Shown: positions 46,790 through 54,687 of the stretch, piece by piece
How positions within the stretch are numbered: the first letter of the stretch is position 1
Layout: every line of letters starts with the position of its first letter
Source of the DNA: Sinorhizobium terangae
GTDB lineage: Bacteria; Pseudomonadota; Alphaproteobacteria; Rhizobiales; Rhizobiaceae
Direction of reading: 5' to 3'
Assembly (NCBI RefSeq): GCF_029714365.1
Contig: NZ_CP121659.1
Coordinates: 1,612,001 to 1,676,000 of the forward strand
DNA length: 64,000 nt
The notes under the pieces: model-generated
The model's input: only the letters and a program-made list of their open reading frames with translations
Told to the model about the DNA's origin: nothing
The model's database searches: none
Position numbers and translations under genes: made by a program

Positions 46790-46812
46790 GCCTCCGAGCC
46801 ATTTCCGGAGGC
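46790..46812 (+). promoter_or_regulatory. Hairpin covering the DUF1003 ribosome site
   Basis: GCCTCCG (46790-46796) is exactly complementary to CGGAGGC (46806-46812), with a 9-base loop. The 3' arm contains the Shine-Dalgarno GGAGG (46807-46811), 5 bases before the ATG at 46817. If transcription starts upstream, the ribosome site is hidden in a GC-rich stem. Confidence 0.45.
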
Positions 46813-46816
46813 CAAC

Positions 46817-47383
46817 ATGGCGCATTTCAACGAAATTTCCCAAATCCTGTTCGGCAAGCCCAGCAGCCAGTTGAGTGAAATCGAACACCGCATCCTGAAA
46901 TACGCGAAGGAGCGACGGCCTCTTTCGACGGATACACATGCGGCATTCGACACCAGCCTTTCCTTCGGCGCCAGGCTTGCCGACGCCATCGCGCGCGTCG
47001 GGGGCTCCTGGACTTTCATCCTCGGCTTCTGCGCCTTCCTCGTCGCCTGGGTCGTCATCAACTCGATCCTTCTCGTGCAGGGCGCGTTCGATCCCTACCC
47101 GTACATCTTCCTCAACCTGGTGCTTTCGATGCTTGCAGCACTTCAGGCGCCGGTCATCATGATGTCGCAAAACCGACAGGCCGAACGAGATCGCTTTGCC
47201 GCCTCGAAGGACTACGAGGTCAATCTCAAGGCAGAAGTCGAGCTGATCGCGCTCCACCACAAGGTGGATGACGTGCTGCTCCGCGAAATCGTCGAACTGC
47301 GTTCCGAACTTGCCAGCCTCATTCGCCAGGTAGGGCAGTCCCTACCCGCGACGGATCGCGGTCAGGAAGGGACGGAAGAATAA
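46817..47383 (+). CDS. DUF1003 membrane protein
   Basis: A 188-residue inner-membrane protein: a soluble N-terminus, two adjacent membrane helices (WTFILGFCAFLVAWVVINSI and YIFLNLVLSMLAALQAPVIM), then MMSQNRQAERDRFAASKDYE, the family's signature after helix 2, and a charged helical tail. Function is unknown across the family. ATG 46817 has GGAGG 5 bases ahead, inside a possible hairpin. Single gene, downstream of the phosphoglycerol-transferase-like gene but separated by 164 bases and a hairpin. Confidence 0.85.
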   Translation: MAHFNEISQILFGKPSSQLSEIEHRILKYAKERRPLSTDTHAAFDTSLSFGARLADAIARVGGSWTFILGFCAFLVAWVVINSILLVQGAFDPYPYIFLNLVLSMLAALQAPVIMMSQNRQAERDRFAASKDYEVNLKAEVELIALHHKVDDVLLREIVELRSELASLIRQVGQSLPATDRGQEGTEE

Positions 47384-47808
47384 CGCAAACCGACGCGCTC
47401 ATAATGCAACACGAAATAAAGCCGCGAACGAACGGGGCTACATCGCAACTTATTAGCGTATGAGAAAATTAACGTTTGAGGCGCACCCTGAAAATGCGGG
47501 GTATTGGAATGCAGCGACGATTCACGACAGCTGCGTCCTTCTGGAATGCCTGGTGGATCAGGCACCCTGCAATCGGCCCGCGATCAAGCGGGATTACGAG
47601 AACATGACGAGCTCTCCATTATCTTATTACGAACATCCGCCGCTGCAGTTTTAGCGGCGCGTGGAACTTCGCCTGAAACGAACAATGACCTTGCGCGCTA
47701 AGCGCAAGGTTGAAATGTTAGTGAATTGCCAGAGCAAGGCTGTGTGTTGCCCGGAACACGCATCGATGGCCGTGTTTCGTTGCAGCGCCATTGGGGGCAT
47801 GCGCGTAG
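47384..47808. other. Intergenic region with a perfect 23-bp inverted repeat
   Basis: 425 bases without a supported gene. Short frames (for instance 47460-47654) lack a ribosome site and known motifs. Near the right end is the inverted repeat at 47688-47710. The rest is moderately AT-rich and may hold the promoter of the two-HTH gene. Confidence 0.5.
47688..47710. promoter_or_regulatory. Perfect inverted repeat, possible operator
   Basis: ACCTTGCGC (47688-47696) and GCGCAAGGT (47702-47710) flank a 5-base centre. Neither strand has a T-run, so it is unlikely to be a terminator. It lies about 100 bases before a gene whose product has two DNA-binding-like folds, making autoregulation a natural guess. 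Confidence 0.4.
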
Positions 47809-48714
47809 ATGCAGCGGGCTGCGGGGAAGGAAAACGTTGAGCAAAAGGGTCCACCTGGTTTCACGGTGGAAGCGTTGCTGCAAAATCCGGCATTCCGGCC
47901 AGCCTTGCAGGTGGGTGCGCGCAACCTCATCTCGCTGAACGATCTCTTCCCGCGCGTCTCTCGCATGGTGGCGGCCCATCAGAAGTGGATACTTACGCAA
48001 GCGGCCTATGCCCTCCACCTCGAGCGCGACCGCGACGATCCCGACTCCGGCGTCACTGCGGCGCGCCTGCTGAAGCTGATGCGCGAAACCGGCGGCGCGA
48101 GCCGAAACACCGCGACTGCATTTCTTGCCGAATTGCTCGCCTATAAGCTGCTCCGGCCCGCCAGCGGCGGCCGAACCCGGAGGACGCGGCCGCTTGAGCC
48201 GACGGAGATCAGCCAACATGCGATGCAACTCTGGTTCAAAAGCCAGATGAGAACGCTCGACCTCCTGGACGGAGGAACCAGGGTCGAGCGCATCGAGGCC
48301 GACATCGCCATTTTCGAACGCGCTCAACCGATGGCCGCGCGGCGCCTGATCAACGACAGCAAGTGGACGCAGCCGCCGCAGGGCGTTGCCGTATTCGTCT
48401 GGTCGGAGTCTGGCGGAATACTGCTCGACGACCTTATGACGCGCCCGTCAGCCCTTGTTCCGGAAGACGGAAGAGTATGGATCAGCGTCAATCTGGCGGC
48501 ACTCGCGGAGCACTACGCGATATCGAATACGCATGTCCGTCGCCTGTTTTCAAACGCGGAGAAGTCCGGCTTCATCGGCAGGCCCGATGACGGCACGCGG
48601 GGCCAGTTCTGGCTAAGCGAACGGTTGGTCGAGGAGTACGCCTTCTGGCAGGCCGTGAAGTTCGAAGCTCTGGCTATCGCTTTCGATCGGGCAGCGGCGA
48701 CGCCGGGACTATAG
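47809..48714 (+). CDS. Unknown protein with two winged-helix-like segments
   Basis: A 301-residue cytoplasmic protein. Residues about 75-115 (SGVTAARLLKLMRETGGASR then NTATAFLAELLAYKLLRP) and about 225-265 (LAALAEHYAISNTHVRRLFS then NAEKSGFI) both read as helix-turn-helix folds of the MarR/GntR kind. The stretch between is helical without motifs. I recognise no family; a transcription factor is likely. ATG 47809 is used but has no good ribosome site. The GGGGAAGG at 47823-47830 lies inside the frame and points to no in-frame start. Convergent with the GFA gene. Confidence 0.65.
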   Translation: MQRAAGKENVEQKGPPGFTVEALLQNPAFRPALQVGARNLISLNDLFPRVSRMVAAHQKWILTQAAYALHLERDRDDPDSGVTAARLLKLMRETGGASRNTATAFLAELLAYKLLRPASGGRTRRTRPLEPTEISQHAMQLWFKSQMRTLDLLDGGTRVERIEADIAIFERAQPMAARRLINDSKWTQPPQGVAVFVWSESGGILLDDLMTRPSALVPEDGRVWISVNLAALAEHYAISNTHVRRLFSNAEKSGFIGRPDDGTRGQFWLSERLVEEYAFWQAVKFEALAIAFDRAAATPGL

Positions 48715-48720
48715 GTGACT

Positions 48721-49116
48721 TCAGGCGCGGCCCTGGTCAAATTTCGGCAGTTCGTCTTCGATAGCGTAGTAGTCGCCCTTGTCGGCGCAATAGATATGGT
48801 AACCGGGTTCAAGCCGCGTCGGCGTCTTGAAGGTACCCGCAAGAATTGATGTGTAGTCGAGTGCGTCGGCCTTCCAGAAAAGTGCCGATCCACAGAACCG
48901 ACAAAAGCCGCGTTGCGCCTCGGCGCTCGATCGATACCAGGTGATATTGTCCGCGCCTTCGACATCGATATCGTTGTTCGGCACGTTCGTGGCGGCGTAA
49001 TAGAGGCCGGTTTGTTTCCGGCATTGCGAGCAATGGCAGAAGATGATCTCCCTGAGCTTCCCGCGCGTCTTGAACCGCACAGCGCCGCAGAGGCATCCGC
49101 CTTCATGAATTTCCAT
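48721..49116 (-). CDS. GFA-family (Mss4-fold) zinc protein
   Basis: A 131-residue protein of the glutathione-dependent formaldehyde-activating (GFA/CENP-V) family. Zinc-binding cysteines appear as GGCLCGAVRF, FCHCSQCRKQTG and GFCRFCGSALFW. Members are widely annotated but rarely have proven formaldehyde activity. ATG 49116 is set by a strong GGGAGGACGAG just upstream. It lies beyond the DAHP synthase terminator and 6 bases from the stop of the convergent two-HTH gene. Confidence 0.88.
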   Translation of the reverse strand: MEIHEGGCLCGAVRFKTRGKLREIIFCHCSQCRKQTGLYYAATNVPNNDIDVEGADNITWYRSSAEAQRGFCRFCGSALFWKADALDYTSILAGTFKTPTRLEPGYHIYCADKGDYYAIEDELPKFDQGRA

Positions 49117-49151
49117 ACTCGTCCTCCCGCCGTCCAATTTCGCACTCGAAC

Positions 49152-49185
49152 AAAAAGCCGGGCCAGCTTTATCGGCTGGCCCGGC
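49152..49185 (-). terminator. Terminator upstream of the GFA gene
   Basis: GCCGGGCCAGC (49157-49167) and GCTGGCCCGGC (49175-49185) form a perfect 11-bp stem with a 7-base loop, and on the minus strand TTTTTG follows. It ends the DAHP synthase transcript coming from 49251 and separates it from the GFA gene. Confidence 0.9.
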
Positions 49186-49250
49186 CCTGTCAAATTCAGA
49201 TGACGCGCTGATCGATCAGAAATATTGAACCATGCGGACCGCGTCCCCAA

Positions 49251-50624
49251 TCAGCCGTTGACGACCATTTTCTTCTCGTCGCGGCCGCCCTTCATGCGCT
49301 CGGCGAGCAGGAAGGCAAGTTCAAGAGCCTGATCCGCATTCAGGCGCGGATCGCAATGGGTGTGGTAGCGATCCGCAAGGTCGTCTCCGGAAAGCGCGCG
49401 GGCGCCGCCGGTGCATTCGGTGACATCGTTGCCGGTCATCTCGATGTGGATGCCGCCCGGGTGCGTGCCTTCCGCACGGTGAATCTGGAAGAAGCTTTCG
49501 ACTTCCGAGAGGATCCGTTCGAACGGCCGGGTCTTGTAGTTGTTGAGCGTGATGGTGTTGCCGTGCATCGGATCGCACGACCAAACGACCTTCTTGCCCT
49601 CGCGCTCGACCGCGCGGATGAGGCGCGGCAGATGCTCGGCCACCTTGTCGTGACCGAAGCGGCAGATCAGCGTCAGGCGGCCCGGCTCGTTTGCCGGGTT
49701 GAGCAGGTCGATCAGTTCCAAGAGGCCGTCCGCCGTCAGCGATGGGCCGCACTTGAGGCCGAGCGGGTTCTTGATGCCACGGCAATATTCGACGTGCGCA
49801 TGATCCGGCTGACGCGTGCGGTCGCCGATCCAGATCATATGGCCCGAGGTCGCATACCAGTCGCCGGAGGTCGAATCGACGCGGGTGAGCGCCTGCTCAT
49901 AGCCAAGCAGCAGCGCCTCGTGGCTGGTGAAGAAATCGGTCTCACGCAGGCTCGGGTGGTTTTCCGAGGTGATGCCGATCGCCTTCATGAAATCCATGGT
50001 CTCGGAGATCCGGTCGGCGAGTTTGCGGTAGCGCTCGGCCTGCGGGCTGTCTTTGACGAAACCCAGCATCCACTGGTGCACGTTCTCGAGGTTGGCGTAG
50101 CCGCCCATCGCGAAGGCGCGCAGAAGGTTCAGCGTCGCGGCCGACTGGCGGTAGGCCATGACCTGCCGCTCCGGATTTGGCACGCGGGCCTCCTCCGTGA
50201 ACTCGATGCCGTTGATGATGTCGCCGCGGTAGCTTGGCAACGTCACGTCACCCTGCTTTTCCACGCCCGAGGAGCGCGGCTTGGCGAACTGGCCGGCGAT
50301 GCGGCCGACCTTGACCACCGGCTGCTGCGCACCGAAGGTGAGCACGACTGCCATCTGCAGGAAGGCGCGGAAGAAATCGCGGATGGTGTCTGCGCCGTGC
50401 TCGGCGAAACTCTCCGCGCAGTCGCCGCCCTGCAGCAGGAAGCCACGGCCTTCGGCGACATTGGCAAGCGCAGTCTTCAGACGCCGCGCCTCGCCGGCAA
50501 AAACGAGCGGCGGATACTTCGCGAGGCGTGTTTCCACTGCCTCAAGCGCTGCGAGGTCCGGATAATCCGGCACCTGCTGAATGGGTTTCTGCCGCCAGCT
50601 GTTCGGAGTCCAAGTCTGTGCCAT
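49251..50624 (-). CDS. Class II 3-deoxy-7-phosphoheptulonate (DAHP) synthase
   Basis: A 457-residue plant-type DAHP synthase that joins phosphoenolpyruvate and erythrose 4-phosphate, the first step to aromatic amino acids. Landmarks: the opening [57 protein letters not shown] and [10 protein letters not shown]. Rhizobial annotations call it aroF or aroG. The ATG at 50624 ([10 protein letters not shown]) is favoured over one two codons upstream. The leader (50625-50838) contains a run of ten C at 50727-50736. I see no clear leader peptide. A strong terminator closes the gene. Confidence 0.94.
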   Translation of the reverse strand: MAQTWTPNSWRQKPIQQVPDYPDLAALEAVETRLAKYPPLVFAGEARRLKTALANVAEGRGFLLQGGDCAESFAEHGADTIRDFFRAFLQMAVVLTFGAQQPVVKVGRIAGQFAKPRSSGVEKQGDVTLPSYRGDIINGIEFTEEARVPNPERQVMAYRQSAATLNLLRAFAMGGYANLENVHQWMLGFVKDSPQAERYRKLADRISETMDFMKAIGITSENHPSLRETDFFTSHEALLLGYEQALTRVDSTSGDWYATSGHMIWIGDRTRQPDHAHVEYCRGIKNPLGLKCGPSLTADGLLELIDLLNPANEPGRLTLICRFGHDKVAEHLPRLIRAVEREGKKVVWSCDPMHGNTITLNNYKTRPFERILSEVESFFQIHRAEGTHPGGIHIEMTGNDVTECTGGARALSGDDLADRYHTHCDPRLNADQALELAFLLAERMKGGRDEKKMVVNG

Positions 50625-50838
50625 TTCCATCACCTGTTGTCTGACGCGGGAGCCCCGCGCACGTCGCGCCTGCGGTCCTGTAACCGCCGGGTGTTCGGAT
50701 TTCCGTGATCCAAGCCGTCGCGCCCGCCCCCCCCCCGAGCCGATGACTTCGCGGATGCGGGCTTATAAACGTTAACGTGGGGCTTGGAAAGGCATTCTAC
50801 CAGAAAACATCGGCGGTCGCGTGCCGCCTGCCGCAGTT

Positions 50839-52230
50839 TCAAGCGACCCGTTCGCCCTTCCTGATCCGGTACGAAGGTTGATACATGGTCACCAGTTCCT
50901 CCGCCGCCGTCGGATGCACGGCCATGGTGCGATCGAAGTCGTCCTTGGTGCACCCCGCCTTCAGCGAAATCCCGAGCAGCTGCGCCATTTCGCCGGCATC
51001 GTGGCCGAGGATATGTGCGCCCACCACCTTGCGATCGGCGGCGTTGACCACAAGCTTCATGATCATCTTTTCCTTCCGTCCCGAAAGGGTCGCTTTCATC
51101 GGACGGAACTCGGCGCGATAGACTTCGAGCTCATCGAATTTGCGTGCCGCATCCTCTTCCGTCATTCCGACCGTGCCGATCTCCGGCTGCGAGAACACGG
51201 CCGTCGCGATCTGGTCGTGATCCGGCGACGTCGGGTTGTTCTTGTACTCGGTCTCGATGAAGCACATGGCCTCATGGATCGCCACCGGCGTAAGCTGTAC
51301 ACGGTCGGTCACGTCGCCGAGCGCGTAGATGCCGGGTGCGCTCGTGCGCGAGAAGGCATCGACAATGATTGCGCCGCGCTCGTTGACCTTTACGCCGGCG
51401 TTCTCGAGGCCGAGACCCCTGGTGTTCGGCACGCGCCCCAGAGCGAGCATCACCTGGTCGACGACCAGTTCGCCGTGCTTCATCGTCTGAGCGACGCGTC
51501 GGCCCTGTGCAGCGGTCGATACCTGCTGGATGATGTCCTCGCACAGGATGCGGATGCCCTTCTCTTCCATCGCCGCATGCAGGCCACGCCTGAGGTCCTG
51601 ATCGAAGCGCGACAGAATTTCCTTGCCGCGATAAATCAGCGTCGTCTCAACGCCCAGCCCATGGAAAATATTGGCGAATTCGATAGCTATATAGCCGCCG
51701 CCGGCGATGAGGATCGATTTCGGCAGTTCGGCGAGATCGAAGGCCTCGTTGGAGCTAATGCAGAGCTCGTGCCCCGGAAGCGCGTCGTGCGGGCTCGGAT
51801 GTCCGCCGACGGCAATCGCGATGCGCTCGGCCGTCACGGTCTTGCCGCTCGCCAGCAGTCGCACCGTGTTGGGCCCCGCGAGTTCGGCGCGGGTATCGAG
51901 GATTTCCGCGCCGGCATTGGCGAGCCCCTTGCGGTACAGGCCCTCGAGACGGGAAATCTCCTGTTCCTTGGCCGCGACCAGCTTCGCCCAGTCGAAACGG
52001 CTTTCGCCAACCGCCCAGCCGAATCCCGCCGCGTCCTCGAAATGCTCGGAATATTGCGAGGCATAGACATAGAGCTTCTTCGGAACGCAGCCGCGAATCA
52101 CGCAGGTGCCGCCATAACGAAACTCCTCCGCAATCGCGACCTTCTTGCCGAGCGCCGCTGCCAGACGCCCGCTTCTGACGCCACCCGAACCGCCGCCGAT
52201 CACGAAGAGGTCATAGTCGAAAGCGGTCAT
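50839..52230 (-). CDS. gor: Glutathione reductase
   Basis: A 463-residue FAD-dependent disulfide reductase: FAD site IGGGSGGVRSGR, redox pair C43/C48 in GGTCVIRGCVPKK, NADPH site AGGGYIAIEFANIF, second FAD motif IYALGDVTDR, and the C-terminal base in VHPTAAEELV. VIRGCVPKKL marks glutathione reductase rather than lipoamide dehydrogenase (VGCIPSK). It keeps glutathione reduced with NADPH, part of which comes from the pentose phosphate route (rpiA nearby). Same strand as the DAHP synthase gene 214 bases downstream. Confidence 0.95.
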   Translation of the reverse strand: MTAFDYDLFVIGGGSGGVRSGRLAAALGKKVAIAEEFRYGGTCVIRGCVPKKLYVYASQYSEHFEDAAGFGWAVGESRFDWAKLVAAKEQEISRLEGLYRKGLANAGAEILDTRAELAGPNTVRLLASGKTVTAERIAIAVGGHPSPHDALPGHELCISSNEAFDLAELPKSILIAGGGYIAIEFANIFHGLGVETTLIYRGKEILSRFDQDLRRGLHAAMEEKGIRILCEDIIQQVSTAAQGRRVAQTMKHGELVVDQVMLALGRVPNTRGLGLENAGVKVNERGAIIVDAFSRTSAPGIYALGDVTDRVQLTPVAIHEAMCFIETEYKNNPTSPDHDQIATAVFSQPEIGTVGMTEEDAARKFDELEVYRAEFRPMKATLSGRKEKMIMKLVVNAADRKVVGAHILGHDAGEMAQLLGISLKAGCTKDDFDRTMAVHPTAAEELVTMYQPSYRIRKGERVA

Positions 52231-52330
52231 GGCGAGCTCCTGGTGTAAAAAATCGTATCAGTCGAAAATGTCGATGGATGGAAGGCACAAACCCCGCCTC
52301 ACCCCTCGCCATTGATATAGTATTGCGACG

Positions 52331-52363
52331 CAAAAAAAGAAAAGCCCGGATCGCTCCGGGCTT
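52331..52363 (-). terminator. Terminator of the rpiA-DUF2059 transcript
   Basis: Minus strand: AAGCCCGGA and TCCGGGCTT pair around a 4-base loop (stem 52342-52350 with 52355-52363), followed by TTCTTTTTTTG. It lies about 30 bases past the DUF2059 stop and isolates that unit from gor. Confidence 0.9.
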
Positions 52364-52391
52364 CGTCGATCGGTCGCCGGCCTTGCGGCAA

Positions 52392-52937
52392 TTACTGCTG
52401 CGCCGGAGCTGCGGCACCAGCGTCTGCTGCAGGCGCGGCGCCGATGGTCGCGTCGAGCGACTTGGTCGCCTCCTGGGTCAGGTCGCGCGAAACGCCGGCG
52501 GCCCAGATATCGGCTGCCTTCAGCAACTCGCGGGAAGCAATCGGGCCGTCGTTCAGCAGCTTCTTGCCGGCCGCCGAGCTGTAGAACTCCGTGATCGCGT
52601 TCAGTTCCTCGACCGAGAACGTCTTGGCATAAATGGCTGCGGCCTCACGCTCAAGGTCCGCGCGCCGCGCCGCAAGGGCGAGCGCCTTCTCATCAACCGT
52701 TGCGGTGATCAGTTCCTGGTGGTTCGGCGAGGACTGGATCAGAGTATTCTTCAGTCGTTCGGCGAGACGCGGCAGAATGTTGTCGAAAGTGTTGGTCACG
52801 CCGAGCGCCGCGATGGTCGCGCGTGCCGCCTTGATCTGATCTTCCGACACGTCCTGGGCGCGAACCGCCGGAACCGATACCGAAACGAGAACGGCAGCGG
52901 CCGCGAAAGTGCGGGCAAGACCTGTGAGTTTGTTCAT
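52392..52937 (-). CDS. DUF2059 secreted protein
   Basis: A 181-residue exported protein: signal peptide (LARTFAAAAVLVSVSVPAVRAQ) then the DUF2059 domain, with FDNILPRLAERLKNTLI and the characteristic LNAITEFYSSAAGKKLL segment. The C-terminus is an Ala/Pro tail. Function unknown; the domain occurs in small periplasmic proteins. The start ATG 52937 (MNKLTG) is preferred to an upstream frame without a signal. It lies 121 bases downstream of rpiA on the same strand and ends in a strong terminator. Confidence 0.87.
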   Translation of the reverse strand: MNKLTGLARTFAAAAVLVSVSVPAVRAQDVSEDQIKAARATIAALGVTNTFDNILPRLAERLKNTLIQSSPNHQELITATVDEKALALAARRADLEREAAAIYAKTFSVEELNAITEFYSSAAGKKLLNDGPIASRELLKAADIWAAGVSRDLTQEATKSLDATIGAAPAADAGAAAPAQQ

Positions 52938-53058
52938 TGTTATCCATGCTCCTGTGTTGGCACCTGTCGCCCGGCCCATTTGCCGCTGCCAGGCTGAAAT
53001 GTGCGGAAACCTATTTTCTGCGCCTTCCGTGACGCTTCATCGAAGCGGCGGGATCGGC

Positions 53059-53754
53059 TCAGGACGCCGTCAGGGTACGAGCTCCCTCCGGACCGGCGAT
53101 GATCGCCAATGACGCAATCCCGATGAACAGGCCGTGCTCAACCACCCCGGGAATGCCATTCAGCTCTGCCGCGAGCGCATCTGCATCAGGAATACGGCCA
53201 AAAGATGCATCAAGAATGAGGTGGCCGCCGTCGGTCATGAAGGGGCCGTCGCCCGACGCACGAACGACGATATCGCCCGTCATACCCATGCGGGCCGCGA
53301 CCTTCTCTATTGCGAGCCGCGTTGCGACTTGCCCGAACGGATTGACTTCGATCGGCAGCTTGAAAGCGCCGAGCACGTCGACGACCTTCGATTCGTCGGC
53401 AATGACGACCATCCGCTTGGAGGCGCTGGCAACGATCTTTTCACGCAGCAGCGCGCCGCCACCGCCTTTGATCAACCTCAACTTTCCATCGACTTCATCG
53501 GCGCCGTCGATCGTCAGATCCAGCTCCGGCAGTTCGTCGAGCGACTTCAACGGCACGCCGAGCTCGAGGCAAAGCCTCGCCGTGCGCTCGGACGTCGGCA
53601 CGCCGACGATCTGAAAGCCTGACGCAACCTTTTCGGCGAGCAACCGAACGAATTCTTCCGCGGTCGAACCGGTACCGATTCCAAGCCGCATGCCGTTCTC
53701 GACATATTCAAGCGCCGCGGCTGCGGCCTTGATCTTCATCTGGCGGGCGTCCAT
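53059..53754 (-). CDS. rpiA: Ribose-5-phosphate isomerase A
   Basis: A 231-residue cytosolic enzyme interconverting ribose 5-phosphate and ribulose 5-phosphate. Signatures are [13 protein letters not shown] (phosphate loop), [11 protein letters not shown] with the catalytic aspartate, and [16 protein letters not shown] with the lysine and glutamate. Length is standard. It diverges from gph across 221 bases in which I see no clear motif. It heads the unit that continues into the DUF2059 gene. Confidence 0.96.
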   Translation of the reverse strand: MDARQMKIKAAAAALEYVENGMRLGIGTGSTAEEFVRLLAEKVASGFQIVGVPTSERTARLCLELGVPLKSLDELPELDLTIDGADEVDGKLRLIKGGGGALLREKIVASASKRMVVIADESKVVDVLGAFKLPIEVNPFGQVATRLAIEKVAARMGMTGDIVVRASGDGPFMTDGGHLILDASFGRIPDADALAAELNGIPGVVEHGLFIGIASLAIIAGPEGARTLTAS

Positions 53755-53975
53755 GCGCCACTCGCTCCCTCATGATCGCTCAGATGGCGAGGCCAGGCAG
53801 GCCAGCCACTGTCCAATTTCCGCTGAGACACTTACACGCCCGTCGCCGCAAACAAAAGCCAAAATAAGAGCGCCTTGCCGGATTCCCGCAGCAGGCTGCG
53901 CTGATCCGCGCCATTGCATTCTTCGCCCACTTCGCCTACCCGAACAGCTATGGTTTCCGCAACGCGAGGTTCCCG

Positions 53976-54659
53976 GTGTCTCCACCCATTGTCGTCTTCG
54001 ATCTCGACGGTACGCTTGTCGACACCGCTCCGGATCTCGTCGCCAGTCTAAACCACGCAGTCACACAGGCGGGCGTCGAACCGGTCACCTATGCGGATTT
54101 GACCCATCTCGTCGGTCATGGCGCGCGGGCGATGATCGAGCGTACGTTCGCGCTGCGCGGCAAAGCACTCAGCGAAGAGGACCTTGCCTGGCAGATGAAG
54201 GAGTTCGTGGATTTCTACCACGGCTCGATGCCGGGGGACTCGTTGCCCTATCCGGGCCTCGTCGCGGCACTCGATCGCCTGCAGGATGCCGGCCTGAAGC
54301 TCGCTGTCTGCACCAACAAACCGGAAATGCTGGCAACGCGCCTTCTGGAAGGGCTCGGTCTGCTCGGACGGTTCGCAGCGGTCGCCGGGGGTGACACCTT
54401 CACGGTGCGCAAGCCGCATGCGGAACACCTGCTTTCGACGGTTGCCAATGCCGGCGGCATCGCCGAGCGCTCCGTGATGGTCGGCGACAGCCTCAACGAC
54501 ATTCTTGTCGCGCGGAACGCTTTGGTGCCTTCTATTGCCGTGCCGTTCGGCTATTCCGACGTGCCGATCGAGAGCCTCGCTCCCGATCGCATCATTCAGC
54601 ATTTCGACGAGTTGACGCCCCATCTGGTTGAAACACTTCTCACGCGAAAGCACAAATGA
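53976..54659 (+). CDS. gph: Phosphoglycolate phosphatase (HAD family)
   Basis: A 227-residue HAD hydrolase: D9 and D11 in VFDLDGTLVDT (nucleophile and acid), VCTNKP (motif II), K in VRKPHAEHL, and GDSLNDI (motif IV). The cap region after VGHGARAMIERTF fits Gph, which removes 2-phosphoglycolate arising from DNA repair or Rubisco. The start is GTG 53976 with GAGG upstream. Other HAD phosphatases share these motifs, so substrate is inferred from the closest pattern and from the rpiA neighbourhood. Confidence 0.88.
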   Translation: MSPPIVVFDLDGTLVDTAPDLVASLNHAVTQAGVEPVTYADLTHLVGHGARAMIERTFALRGKALSEEDLAWQMKEFVDFYHGSMPGDSLPYPGLVAALDRLQDAGLKLAVCTNKPEMLATRLLEGLGLLGRFAAVAGGDTFTVRKPHAEHLLSTVANAGGIAERSVMVGDSLNDILVARNALVPSIAVPFGYSDVPIESLAPDRIIQHFDELTPHLVETLLTRKHK

Positions 54660-54660
54660 G

Positions 54661-54682
54661 AAGGGCCGCGTTTGCGGCCCTT
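54661..54682. terminator. Bidirectional hairpin between gph and the L,D-transpeptidase gene
   Basis: AAGGGCCGC (54661-54669) and GCGGCCCTT (54674-54682) form a perfect 9-bp stem with a GTTT loop, exactly filling the space between two convergent stop codons. T content is modest on both sides. Confidence 0.75.
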
Positions 54683-54687
54683 CCTAC

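Noticed and set aside
47460..47654. 64-codon plus-strand frame in the gap after the DUF1003 gene
   Set aside because: No ribosome site, no motif, and composition like the surrounding non-coding DNA.
50821..52248. 475-codon plus-strand frame opposite gor
   Set aside because: No recognisable domain; gor has every flavoprotein motif in order.
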